NCBI GenBank assembly: GCA_000467715.1
Contig: AJFK01000165.1
Span: 186,001 to 250,000, forward strand
Direction of reading: 5' to 3'
Source of the DNA: Hysterium pulicare CBS 123377
Taxonomy: Eukaryota; Ascomycota; Dothideomycetes; Hysteriales; Hysteriaceae
Length of the DNA: 64,000 nt
Part shown: in pieces, positions 46,640 to 56,096 of the stretch
Layout: each line of letters opens with the position of its first letter
Position numbering within the stretch: position 1 is the first letter of the stretch
Notes under the pieces: model-generated
The model's input: only the letters and a program-made list of their open reading frames with translations
What the model was told of the DNA's origin: nothing
Database searches by the model: none
Translations under genes and position numbers: made by a program

Positions 46640-48244
46640 ATGTATTTCGAGCAACCAACGCCTCCACCGCTGAAGCGATCGATATCGGGGGAGAGCCATG
46701 GCAGTCAGTCTTCGAGGACGTCGTCGAAGCTGCTGTTTGGCGAAATTCCGCTGACTCCTCTCTCAGCCGATGCCAGATGTGAGACCTTGCCATGTCCAGC
46801 AAAGCAATGCGACACAGATACTAACATCAACTCAGCACACCGATCCAACAGTTCAATATGTAATCTTGTTATGACAACGAGCTCGTCGTTCCTGCGATTC
46901 TGGCTATCAGACAACTGTCGCGATGCGCTCCTCTCCCAGGTATCCAAGGATGACCTGCCTAACCTACGACTTGTCTGCCACGACTTTGGTACTCGAGGAG
47001 CATCGCATCTTTTCGAAGATGTCACCGTCACCTTCAAGCCTAGCACATTCACCAAGCCAGCACGCATGGCTGCGTTGGATCGAATCGGCCGTCACGTGAA
47101 ATCCTTCACTTTCAACATGCCTCATGGACCTGACACTTTCCTGCCTCCAATCATCGATCCAACGACGGGTGAGGAGCGACCTTTCGTCTATGAGCCTCAG
47201 GTATATCCACCTCAGACATTGCTCGGCAAGGTCAAACAACCAAAATATGGATCCTGGGAGATGACCGACCTGTTGATCAAGCAATACCCTCCATTGTTCC
47301 ATGCTGCAACCAACATTCCAGCTTTTATCAGAGCATTCTCCATGCTTCCATCGCTGTCCCATCTAAAGATCAGCTGCCCGAACCAGGAGACAGCTCATCG
47401 ATATAGGCGCAGTACCGTTGATTATGCGCTCATCTCATTACGCATTGCCATTGAGCGCGCACCTCTTTATGAGCTCAAGGTCCTATCGTTACTGCCAATC
47501 CACCCTTCAGGTCTCCTCTACCTCCAGCCCATGCTTGGCTATGGCTCTACGCCAAGTTCATCAAAGCGATGGAATCAGATCCGCAGGTTGGCCATCCATA
47601 TGGAAAGTTTCCCATTCCATCATCCAGCCCGCACTGAGCACCTGCGCGTCCTCCACACCTACCTCCACACCTTCTCCAGATCTCTCACTCGCCTCTTCTT
47701 CCGCTGGAGGGGCGAACGCGGTCCGTCGCCTCTATCACTTGACCGCGAGCCATGCATGCAACCTCCAATCCCAAGTGATCCTACCATGCCTCTAGCTCAG
47801 GGACCGAGACCTCTCAGGTTTCCACGCCTCCGCTACATGGAGCTTGAAAATGCCGTCATGGATGCCTCGCAGGGTAGGGCATTCGTCCGTGCTCATCGTC
47901 GCACTCTTTTCGAATTCAACTTCGAAGATGTGACTCTGCGCACTGGCACCTGGGATGATGCCCTCGCGCCATTGACTTCCTTTGCCGGCAACGACAACTG
48001 GAAGCGGCGTCAAGAGGAAGTCATGGATGTGCCTTTGATCCTCAGCCCTGTCGACATCGAGCCGCGCGTAATGGGCCCATTGCTTCAGGAGCAAGTAGAG
48101 GTACGAGAGAAGGGCGGCTTAACGTTGAGTCGCTGGCTCTCGAAAGGAAGGTCGACTCAAGCTGCTAAGAAGGCGAAGGAGCAGTTCTGGGGTGGCAGTG
48201 AGCACATGAAGAAGTTCCTGAGGAGTTCATTCGCATGGCGCTAA
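46640..48244 (+). CDS. F-box-like fungal protein with one hidden in-frame intron, 515 aa
   Basis: Long open frame with ATG at 46640 (the open frame upstream to 46628 offers only TTG). Residues about 60-115 form an F-box-like motif, LRFWLSDNCRDALLSQVSK followed by LPNLRLVCHDFGTRGASHLF, then a region with LxxL patterns and Trp/Pro-rich segments, with no recognised catalytic domain; such proteins usually act as substrate-recruiting SCF subunits, an inference here. Bases 46779-46835 have all marks of an intron: GTGAGA donor, TACTAACATCAACTCAG branch and acceptor. It is 57 nt with no stop, so it does not break the ORF. Splicing it removes 19 residues (CETLPCPAKQC...) and leaves 515 aa; retention gives 534. 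Confidence 0.75.
   Translation: MYFEQPTPPPLKRSISGESHGSQSSRTSSKLLFGEIPLTPLSADARCETLPCPAKQCDTDTNINSAHRSNSSICNLVMTTSSSFLRFWLSDNCRDALLSQVSKDDLPNLRLVCHDFGTRGASHLFEDVTVTFKPSTFTKPARMAALDRIGRHVKSFTFNMPHGPDTFLPPIIDPTTGEERPFVYEPQVYPPQTLLGKVKQPKYGSWEMTDLLIKQYPPLFHAATNIPAFIRAFSMLPSLSHLKISCPNQETAHRYRRSTVDYALISLRIAIERAPLYELKVLSLLPIHPSGLLYLQPMLGYGSTPSSSKRWNQIRRLAIHMESFPFHHPARTEHLRVLHTYLHTFSRSLTRLFFRWRGERGPSPLSLDREPCMQPPIPSDPTMPLAQGPRPLRFPRLRYMELENAVMDASQGRAFVRAHRRTLFEFNFEDVTLRTGTWDDALAPLTSFAGNDNWKRRQEEVMDVPLILSPVDIEPRVMGPLLQEQVEVREKGGLTLSRWLSKGRSTQAAKKAKEQFWGGSEHMKKFLRSSFAWR
46779..46835 (+). other. Predicted stop-free 57-nt intron inside the F-box-like ORF
   Basis: Length is a multiple of three and no stop codon lies inside, so an ORF finder reads through it. 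GTGAGA, TACTAAC and CTCAG match fungal splice consensus closely. The removed peptide is Cys/Pro-rich, unlike its neighbours. Confidence 0.7.
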
Positions 48245-49037
48245 ACCGAATAGCGTCGACAATTGGATTTGAGGGTACGGTACGGTGCATGTAAGGTTAA
48301 GGTTACGGGCGTAGACATGGCATATCCGGGTCGGTCAATCAATACCTGGAAGCATGGTTCGGTGTCGGGTTTTCTGAATTAGCATGGGCTGTGGTTGACG
48401 GGCTGGAGTTTACTCTCTTTTACGGACTGGGTGGTCTTTGGGTTTCGTGGATCGGATGGGATGGCGCAAGTGCCGGCTTCCTCTGGCGGTATTTCGCACA
48501 GAGTCGAGGCCGTGGTTTCTTTTCTTTTCTCCCTTCTTTTTACACTATTACTATTCCACGCTTCATGATTGATGCTTGCTTCACGCTTCACGCTTTTACG
48601 AGTATCAGGTAGCGATTTTGTAGATACGCTCATTCAACGACGATGACGACTGTCAGTACAATCATTAATGTATTTCATTATTTCTTGAAGGAGTACTTTG
48701 ACCCATATCCAATGCTTCATCCGGATATGTCCTCAAACCAGACCTGGCAGCTGATCCAAAAAAAGCACGTGCCCACCGCCAAAGTTGCCTCGGCGCTTTC
48801 ACATGCTTGCTACATTGACCCCGGATTTGAACTTCGTCATGCATCCACCATCTCACCTTACCAGCAATTCATAAAACAGCCTGTCAGCCCCTTGTCTTCG
48901 CTGTCACATTCACAACACCTCGGCAACTTAATCTACAACCTCACTCCATCATAAAACCCAACACTTAAACCTCAGTCACCAGCGAAAGACCTCAAACGCT
49001 CCCTCTCGAACAACCCGACACTTCAATTACTTCCACC
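48245..49037. other. Intergenic, 3' region of the F-box gene and SCP2 promoter
   Basis: About 790 bp. Short frames on both strands, without domains. The last 60 bp before the SCP2 ATG are C-rich, as expected for a leader. Confidence 0.4.
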
Positions 49038-49574
49038 ATGTCTCTGAAATCAGGCCAGCACCCTCAATCCCACGCAACCCACTCAAGCATGCTAACAATA
49101 CTGGCCGAACAGACTCCTTCCCCTCCTCGGCCGCCTTCGACGCAATCCAATCCTCCCTCTCAAGCGACGAAGCAGGCCGCAAAGACGCGATAAAGAAAGG
49201 CGGCGCAATCTTCTCCTTCCAACTAAAAAACGACTCCGGAGCCGAAGAATCATGGTAAAAGCCCTCCCCAACATCCCCACTACTCTCCTCCCCTCCTCCA
49301 TACCCCATCCCCCTCACCAGACACTGACGTCGAATGCCGAAGGTACATCGACCTGAAAGAATCCGGCACAGTCGGCAAAGGCGCCGCACCCTCGGGCAAA
49401 AAAGCAAGCGTCACGCTCGTGATGGCGGATAAGGTGTTTGGGGATTTGGTGTCGGGGAAGGCGAATGCGCAGAAGCTGTTTATGAGTGGGAAGTTGAAGG
49501 TGAAGGGGGATGTTATGAAGGCTACGAAGATGGAACCCATTTTGAAGAAGGCGCAGACTGGGGCGAAGTTGTAG
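49038..49574 (+). CDS. SCP2-type sterol/lipid carrier protein, 129 aa
   Basis: Small lipid-binding protein, in fungi usually peroxisomal and tied to fatty-acid or sterol handling (family knowledge). Three exons: 49038-49053, 49113-49254, 49343-49574. The first exon codes only MSLKS plus one base. The spliced N-terminus MSLKSDSFPSSAAFDAIQSSL then ...IKKGGAIFSFQLKND, SWYIDLKESGTVG, VTLVMADKVFGDLV, and SGKANAQKLFMSGKLKVKGD carry the family order, and AxKLFMxGKLKVKGD is its signature. Intron 1 (49054-49112) would start GC (TCAG/GCCAGC), with CTAAC and ACAG at the 3' end; no GT donor gives the same peptide. Intron 2 has GTAAAA. The C-terminus AKL is a potential peroxisomal PTS1 variant (KL end), which is inference. 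Confidence 0.87.
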
Positions 49575-50235
49575 GTGCAAAAGGGGAGAAGGAGGGTTGT
49601 AGGATAGTTGCAGTGGATGAATAGAATATAATAACTATTTAAAAAGGTGCTGTTTAGGTGTATAGTGGAGAACTAGGTTTTAGTAATAGGCTTTGGAGGT
49701 ATGTGTATAAGGGCTAGAAAGGCGTCCATTATATTTTACATATCTATTACTAGTCTAAAGCTACTTTAGTAGTTTACTATTATTATACTAAAATATATAA
49801 ATTTAAAAATCTTGAACTATTTTATTGTAACCTATGCTCTCTTTTTAGAGCTTCATTATCCTCTACTATATGCCACCAACTCCCCTAACCTCCCAGCGAC
49901 AAGCCCAATTTACCTCCGCATACGGCCACCTCAGTCCAATACAAACTGGTCGCAACTCCAATTTAATAATCGCGATGAGTTCTCAAAACGTTGTAATGGC
50001 TTTTAGGGTATTGATATTAACTATCTCTAAATGTGTGATATACTATATCTAAACATATATGTCAGTGAAAGTAAGCGTCCAGCTATATACAGCAATAAAA
50101 GCTCCATCCTCAAATCATGCACGGGGTATATATGATCATCTCCATCACCCCACTGCCGAAAAGCTGCTGCATCCACTATCCAGCATAATCAGTCGCAATT
50201 CCAATAGATACTACACTCCAGTTCAGCCCCAGCAC
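49575..50235. other. A/T-rich spacer, possibly a decayed repeat
   Basis: About 660 bp. From about 49620 to 49830 it is extremely A/T-rich with TTTAGTAGTTTACTATTATTATA-like strings and a partial inverted repeat (CTAAAG...CTTTAG near 49756-49770). The compositional break with the gene on each side suggests RIP-type decay, but no element family can be named. Confidence 0.35.
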
Positions 50236-51583
50236 TCAGGCCAAAACCCTACTCTCCCCATTTCCAACCTCCTCAAACCGAACATCCTCCCACTCATCCT
50301 CTTCCTCATTCCCTCCATCTCCCATCCGCACATCCCCATCATACCCCACCTTCTCCCTTCCCCTCGCTTTCCCCAGCGCCTCTTCCAAAGTCCAAACCCG
50401 TCTCCTCAAAAACCATCCAACAACCCCACCCCCCTTCTTCACTTCATCATGCGTCCCCACCCAATACCTAGCTCGCAGTATCCTCTGCGCCAGAAGTCCG
50501 TTCTCGGCACCCAGATTCAATTGTTGAGCGGAGCCTATACTAACGCTATGAAGCCCGTGCAGGAAAGCAAGCGTGTCTATTGGCGGATCGGCGATTGCGA
50601 GCGGGGACAGGGCGAGAGGGGGGATGCCGTGGGGTGTGTAGATTATCGCTTCTGCTGCGTCTACTGTTGAGGAGGAGGAGGAGGAGGAGGAGGAGGAATA
50701 TGAAGTCAGAGTAGTGTGGGAGAGAATGGTTGTCGAGTTGAAGCAGATTAGGAGGGCGGAGTGGTAGTAGAGAGCGTCGCTGGCGGCTTGCAGGCGGGAG
50801 ATTGATAGCCATTCTGGGAGGGGTGGAAGAGCAGTGGCGCGCCAGTCTGGAGTGGTGTGTGTGAAGAGGGGGATCGAGGTTACGGTGCGGAAGTGGCGCC
50901 AGGAGGTTATTAGGGTTGCTGCTTTCTGGGGGAGTTAGTTGATTGGTTTTTTTCTGGGAGGGCGGAATGTGAGGTAATTAGATTGGCATTAATGGGAACA
51001 AGGGGTTCGGGAAGCTGGTAAAGGGTATAGTATGATTGTCCTTGATATGAAACGGCGATATATATCCAATGGCCAAAACAGAGCCCATATGTGTATGGAG
51101 GTCTCGACTTACCTCCGTCGCAAAAACCGGAACATCCCTCCCAACCTCCAGCAAAGTCTCCTTATGACAATGATCCGTAAACTCATGCGATATAGCCACA
51201 GCATCCACAAAACTCTGATCCCCTCCTCCCCAAGCATCCCGATTCTTCACCCTTCCCTTCCCAAGCCTCAGTCCCCCAGCCAAAATCTCGATCTCCCGCG
51301 CCAGTTCCTCCACTTCCGCAATGCTCTTTACCGCACTCTCAGTCGCATGCCATTGCTGCGAAAACCATTTCGCTACATCCGATTGCCCGCCCACGAACCA
51401 TGGATCTAGCAGGATGTTGTAGTAAATTCGACTACCGTGCTTGAGCGCAGAGGCGGGACGTGGGATCTGGAGAAGCCAGCTTGTGTCGGCGTTTAGGTGG
51501 TGTAGGATCGGTCGACGGGTTGAGAGGGATTGTGTTATGGAGTCGCGCAGCTCGAGGTGTAGTTGGGCGCTTGGCGCGTCCAT
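50236..51583 (-). CDS. Metallo-beta-lactamase-like fungal protein with a serine homopolymer
   Basis: Two exons, 51583-51113 and 50925-50236, giving 386 residues; the intron is 187 nt. The N-terminal half carries LHHLNADTSWLLQIPRP and IYYNILLDPWFVGGQSDVAKWF, as in metallo-beta-lactamase-fold hydrolases. Next comes VDAVAISHEFTDHCHKETLL, the place of the metal site HxHxDH. Here it reads HEFTDH, so the second His is Phe, which I believe is shared by this fungal subfamily, though I cannot check. The protein continues SWRHFRTV, and in exon 2 an (TCC)8 microsatellite makes an eight-Ser run (50669-50697). The C-terminus WVGTHDEVKKGGGVVGWFLRR resembles the end of such proteins. Substrate unknown; it is divergent from the SPRY gene. 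Confidence 0.72.
50669..50697. repeat. Trinucleotide microsatellite (GAG/TCC), about 9.7 units
   Basis: GAG repeats on the plus strand. On the minus strand it encodes a serine run in the metallo-beta-lactamase-like protein, so length change would keep the frame. It is the longest trinucleotide run I noticed in the window. Confidence 0.9.
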
Positions 51584-51977
51584 TGTGAGGTTGTGGGTGG
51601 AATTGAGGCATGCGGAGGCATGATGGGTGAATGTTGGAGAGATGGCGGTCGTGACGTACAGGGGTCCTGCGGGTGGACGGTCTGGGGAAGGTCAGTTAGG
51701 TGCTCAGCCTCAACACCAAGCCATTAACCCTACACGACATTATCTTGGGGGTGATCCAAAGGTATTTTGTGATATTAAGTGAAGCTGTGTCACAGCGCTG
51801 TTAGTTCGTCATAAGATTTTGCTTTTTCCATAATCGCAGCGTCAAGCAACAGAACCTACTACGAGAACATCATCGAGTGATACACGTCCAAGATCCTATT
51901 GATTCTTCATTTTTTTTAATCCAGAGTTGTCACCCGTCCTCATTTTTGTTCGATCTTATCTTTTTGCTGGCTTGATC
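51584..51977. promoter_or_regulatory. Divergent promoter between the MBL-like and SPRY genes
   Basis: 394 bp between the two start codons. A T-run at about 51909-51918 precedes the SPRY ATG. No clear TATA or CCAAT element could be selected with confidence. Confidence 0.5.
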
Positions 51978-53207
51978 ATGAGGAGAAACGATAACCAACC
52001 TCCGCCGGGGCCTCCTCCGAGCTGGCGCGGACGACAAAGTCATGCAGAGGATTATGTTCCCCCTCCAGGACCACCACCAGGGCATGCCCAGTATACTCAG
52101 CAATCATCAGAAGCTTATGCTCCTCCGCAAGGCCCTCCGCCAAGTTATCTGCGCTCCAATAATCCTTACGCACCTCCAGTTGGACCACCTCCTGGTCATC
52201 GTGCAACATCTTCTGGGGAATATCAACCACCACTTGGGCCTCCGCCTTCACATAAAGCATCCAGGGAGAGCGCTTACACACCTCCTGGAGGTCCGCCTCC
52301 GTCCCGTTACCCTCAGCAACCTCCGCCATCTTGGGATCCACCCCCTTATCACGACTGGACCGTGATCCCCGACAATTCTCTTCTTCCACCGCCGCCATCC
52401 ATTGGTTACGATAGCTCTCCTACCGCGAATGCAACTCTAGCAGATGGTGATCGAGCCGATGCATGGTGTAAAGCAAATGGACTCTGGCAACCACATAATC
52501 TGACGGATGTGCAACATGCCGCTATCCAACGAGGCCAATTCAGCCTGCTGAAGGCTCCAACCTACACGGGTGACTTAATGCCTCAGCAACGTTCAGGCCA
52601 CTGGAAATGCCGCACGCATGCCAAATGCAAAGATTGTTGTCTCTTAACTTCATTGCCGATCTACTCCGTATTCTGGGACTCGCCACTACGCACCCAACGA
52701 TCTAAAACTATCTACTTTGAGATCAAGGTCACGGGCATTGGGCGAGGCGAAGCCACTCTCGAAGAAGCAGAAGCCGGGATAGCAATCGGCTTCGTAGCGC
52801 CTCCTTACCCTACCTTCAGATTACCAGGCTGGCAACGCGGCAGTTTAGGCGTCCACGGTGACGATGGCCGCAAGTACGTCAACGACACGTGGGGCGGCAA
52901 TGATTTTACGACCGCCTTCCAGCCTGGCGAGACTGTGGGCATTGGGATGACGTTCTCACCTCCAAGGAATCCACCTTCATACGAACAGACACAGCAAGGA
53001 AGGCTGCTGGATATTGATGTGTTCTTCACTCGGAATGGGAAGAAAGACGGCGGCTGGGATGGTAATGAAGAGTTGGATGAGAAGTGTGAGGGAGGCACAA
53101 TGGGATTGAGGGGTGAATGTGACTTGTTTGCGGCGGTTGGTGTATTTGGAGGGGTGGATTTTGAGGTTTTCTTCTCCCCCGAGAACTGGATGTTTAACCC
53201 TTACTGA
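51978..53207 (+). CDS. SPRY-domain protein with tandem proline-rich repeats, 409 aa
   Basis: Single exon; ATG at 51978 (the open frame upstream begins with TTG at 51927 and no ATG). Residues about 5-130 hold six imperfect repeats of ~17 residues, cores QPPPGPPPSW, YVPPPGPPPGH, YAPPQGPPPSY, YAPPVGPPPGH, YQPPLGPPPSH and YTPPGGPPPSR, i.e. Y-x-PP-x-GPPP-S/G. From about residue 228 is a SPRY domain: VFWDSPL, IYFEIKVTGI, AGIAIGFVAPPY, LPGWQRGSLGVHGDDGR, then a strand VFFTRNGKKDGGW and a final VDFEVFFSPENW. Such domains bind protein ligands. The proline repeats suggest SH3/WW or actin-profilin partners, which is inference. No membrane segment, unlike Ssh4/Ear1 SPRY proteins. Confidence 0.8.
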   Translation: MRRNDNQPPPGPPPSWRGRQSHAEDYVPPPGPPPGHAQYTQQSSEAYAPPQGPPPSYLRSNNPYAPPVGPPPGHRATSSGEYQPPLGPPPSHKASRESAYTPPGGPPPSRYPQQPPPSWDPPPYHDWTVIPDNSLLPPPPSIGYDSSPTANATLADGDRADAWCKANGLWQPHNLTDVQHAAIQRGQFSLLKAPTYTGDLMPQQRSGHWKCRTHAKCKDCCLLTSLPIYSVFWDSPLRTQRSKTIYFEIKVTGIGRGEATLEEAEAGIAIGFVAPPYPTFRLPGWQRGSLGVHGDDGRKYVNDTWGGNDFTTAFQPGETVGIGMTFSPPRNPPSYEQTQQGRLLDIDVFFTRNGKKDGGWDGNEELDEKCEGGTMGLRGECDLFAAVGVFGGVDFEVFFSPENWMFNPY

Positions 53208-53636
53208 GCTAGATTTCAAAAATCACGACGCTGCATAAAACAGGTCCAATAGAGGGTAGTACGTATAAGCTAGACTTGTTGTCTTGGGCTGAGAAAGCAC
53301 GCCTCCTTCTTCTGGGACTTAATGTTCTCATTCTAGTCATTAAAGAATATTTTCTCAAGCTTCCTTATTTGTCTAATTACTTGCTCATTTGATTGTTACT
53401 CTGCTCTTTTGGTGCGATTTCTTATCTATTAGCTGGACTTCGAGCTTGTGTAACGCTGCGCAATCCAGTAGGTTCCTTTCTCATCAGGATTTCGTTTCTA
53501 TATTCACGGCTTTTCTAGATTTTCACTGCAGTCATTTACTCGAGGACTCATTTAACTAGACTCTATCAAAACCATTCAGTCACTTTCATTGTTGCCTCCT
53601 GTCACGCATTACAAACTCATATCCATTTTTGAAAAG
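53208..53636. other. Intergenic, no gene seen
   Basis: 429 bp between the SPRY stop and the next start codon. T-rich with short TATTC strings; likely 3' UTR of the SPRY gene and the promoter of the next gene. Confidence 0.5.
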
Positions 53637-55059
53637 ATGAACAAACCTTCCACTAAAAGATCGAAAAGTTACCTACCCAAAGCCGCAACGCATCTAAAAG
53701 AGTTCTTATCCGCGTTTGATTCTTTCCGTCATCGTACCATAACCAACCTTTCTAGCAGCATGAACCGACCCCCGGGACCTGTACGTAACCCCTGAATCCT
53801 ACAACCAGATACTGTACTCATCCTCCCCTCAGACAGTCTCCTACAACCTCCACTGCTGGAACAGTGACGGCGAGAACTTCTGCCGCTGCACCCTCTTCAA
53901 CTCTCCAAGGGAAGACTGCATGTTCAACGGCCTCCGCGTCCGGCCCCTGGCCTTCGAACTATTCAAACGCCCCTCAAAATCCCAGACATCCAGCCCTCTA
54001 CTCTCTCTCCCAAAAGAACTCAGACTACTAATCTACGAGTTCGCCCTTTCAGACACAACCTCAAACCCCCTATATCACGACCAACCCCTCCGACGCAATC
54101 CCAACGCCATCCACCCCGCCTCCGACATCACCTCTCCACTTCTCCAAACATGTCAGCTAGTATACATGGAAGCGTACCAGCTACCCCTGTCTCTAAACCC
54201 TGTAAACATCTACTCCACAGCCGAGTTCCTCACCAACGATATATCCCACCCGCGGCCCTCCTCCCTCTCTCCCTGGCAATTCGCCCTCCTACACCGCCTC
54301 TCCCTCTCTCTCCACCAACGCGAACTCGAAGGGCCACGGTTCGCTCGCTACGCCTTGGCATGGGAAGTAGACCTCCGACACCAGTCCAAAACGATCGTAG
54401 CGCCGCGATTCTTCAGAGAGACGAGAGACCGACCTTACGGGTTCTGGATCTACAATTCTAGATATCTAGAGGGAGCGAGAGAAGAGAGCGGGATTGTAGA
54501 GTTGAGTGGGCTGCCGGAGTGGTTGTTTGGGCGGGAGAAGAGCGCTCTGCGAGCACAGCCGATTACGCATCTCACGCTGAGACTGTCGAGAACGGATTGG
54601 TGGTGTTGGAATTCAGACCCTTCCTCAGCGCTTGGTCATTTAGCGCTTGATCCGGCGCTTGGTACTGGTGCCGAAGAAACGAGGCCGTTTGTTGATGATA
54701 TGTTGAGGTTGGCTGCTATGAGGTGTGCTGGATATCCGCCTGCTTGTGGTTCTGGCTGGGGGGCACAGATATCTAAGTTTCGGAGTTTGAAGGTGTTGGA
54801 ATTAGTTCTGGAGACTTTTGCGGAGAAGAAGGGGCAGTTGGAGATGGTGGTCAAGTGCGCGACACTGTGGCGGTTTGGTTTAGAAGGGGAAGAGACCGAA
54901 CTTGTGTGGGATGGGGTGATGGAGGATGGGAGGTATGTAATTGATTGTTGTGATGAGGGCTCTGAGGGGAGTTTGGAGTGGAGGAAGAAGGGGACGGTGG
55001 GGGTTGAGGTCAGGGTCCTTAGGTTCAAGAGGACGAGTGTTGGAAGTAGGTTGAGATGA
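53637..55059 (+). CDS. 2EXR/F-box-like fungal protein, 456 aa, two exons
   Basis: Exons 53637-53780 and 53833-55059 (intron 53781-53832, GTACGT...CTCAG, phase 0). Residues 1-48 are basic and helical (MNKPSTKRSKSYLPKAATHL). Exon 2 begins TVSYNLHCWNSDGENFC followed by a Cys-containing stretch. Residues about 93-110, LLSLPKELRLLIYEFAL, give the LPxELRxxIYEFAL signature of the 2EXR/F-box-like family, followed by LLQTCQLVYMEAYQLPLSLN, the matching C-R-x-x-x-EA-x-xL block. The remainder is helical/strand mix without named domains. This is the second such gene in the window, with low similarity to the 13551 gene outside the signature, so an old family pair rather than a recent duplication. Confidence 0.78.
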
Positions 55060-55247
55060 ACCGGTTTCGGAAGTTGAATTCCGCATTTGACAGCATTGTT
55101 TACTAAAGTCATCTATCTTTCCTGATCTCCTCTCCTCCGCTTCTGACTTCTATGCACCATTCATACCTCTTTCGTCCCCCCCGCCCCCAAACAAAAAACA
55201 CCCCTGATTTCCTCCCCCACCAATCCCATCCCTCCCTTCACTTACTT

Positions 55248-55424
55248 CTATTTTGTCGGACTGTTATTCGGCGTGTTAGGCGGCGGCTGTACCCCACTAT
55301 TCACGCCTCTTCCTTCTGGTTTGGACGGCGCGGGTCTGCGGGGCGTCATGTCAGTTGCAGGTTTGTTCGATTGAGGGGATGACGAATTGTTGTTATTGTT
55401 GGTGTTGCTGTTTTGAGAGGACAT
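55248..55424 (-). CDS. Possible small Asn/Pro/Ser-rich protein, 58 aa
   Basis: ATG-to-TAG frame not exceeding 60 codons. It starts MSSQNSNTNNNNNSSSPQSN and continues with KPATDMTPRRPAPSKPEGRG, then a short Pro/Asn tail ending NNSPTK. The poly-Asn start and Pro/Arg middle resemble small fungal disordered proteins. No domain, no signal peptide. Could be translated or chance; I see no splice structure. Confidence 0.35.
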   Translation of the reverse strand: MSSQNSNTNNNNNSSSPQSNKPATDMTPRRPAPSKPEGRGVNSGVQPPPNTPNNSPTK

Positions 55425-56040
55425 TTCGAGCTAATAGAGTATTAGAATATGGGAAAGGAGTTCGATGATGGGTCGATGTGAGGCATGTCCAGTAGTGATG
55501 GAATGGGAAAGGGGTTTTTTATATCTCAATGGAAGCCCGATAGCGGAGAGAATGTTGAGAGTTTGGTTAAAGTTGTGCTGGATAGAGGATCCGATATTGT
55601 GGAGTCATATTGAGTGGAACTTTTAGGAGCGCATGAAAGATGTCGGAAAGTAGTACGTGTTCTCATCCCTTCGATGCATTCCGCTCCGGGGATCGATCGA
55701 TCCTCGCATCAGCATTCTAAGATAAAGGGGTATATTTTACTTTTCCCCTATTTTCGGAGGTGTTCTACGCTCACTTTGCGTGAGATGGAGTCAGATGCTA
55801 CATGGAAAACTGCGTAAGGATGGAAAAGCTTGCTGGTCATTAGAGCGCCAGCATCATGGCCAGCAAGATACCAACATGGCACTGACGATATCGGTTTCCA
55901 AACGAAACACCTCATCCATTCACGAGGACACAAAGACCATCATCTCTCTTGGCGAGTAGATACATATACTAGGTCCTTCTCATTCGACTCCCTCATCCTT
56001 CCTTTCACCTCACATCAACCTAACCCGTGAATTCCCAAAC

Positions 56041-56096
56041 CATCCAACCAGTCCCAAACCATCCAACCAGTCCCAAACCATCTAACAATCCCAAAC
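56041..56096. repeat. 19-bp tandem repeat, two perfect and one diverged copy
   Basis: CATCCAACCAGTCCCAAAC twice, then a diverged 18-bp copy (CATCTAACAATCCCAAAC). A short ACAAAC run follows at 56113-56137. It is a minisatellite in a spacer. Confidence 0.85.

Noticed and set aside
48811-48840. TTCAAATCC on the minus strand considered as a tRNA B box
   Set aside because: No matching A box, acceptor stem or anticodon arm around it.
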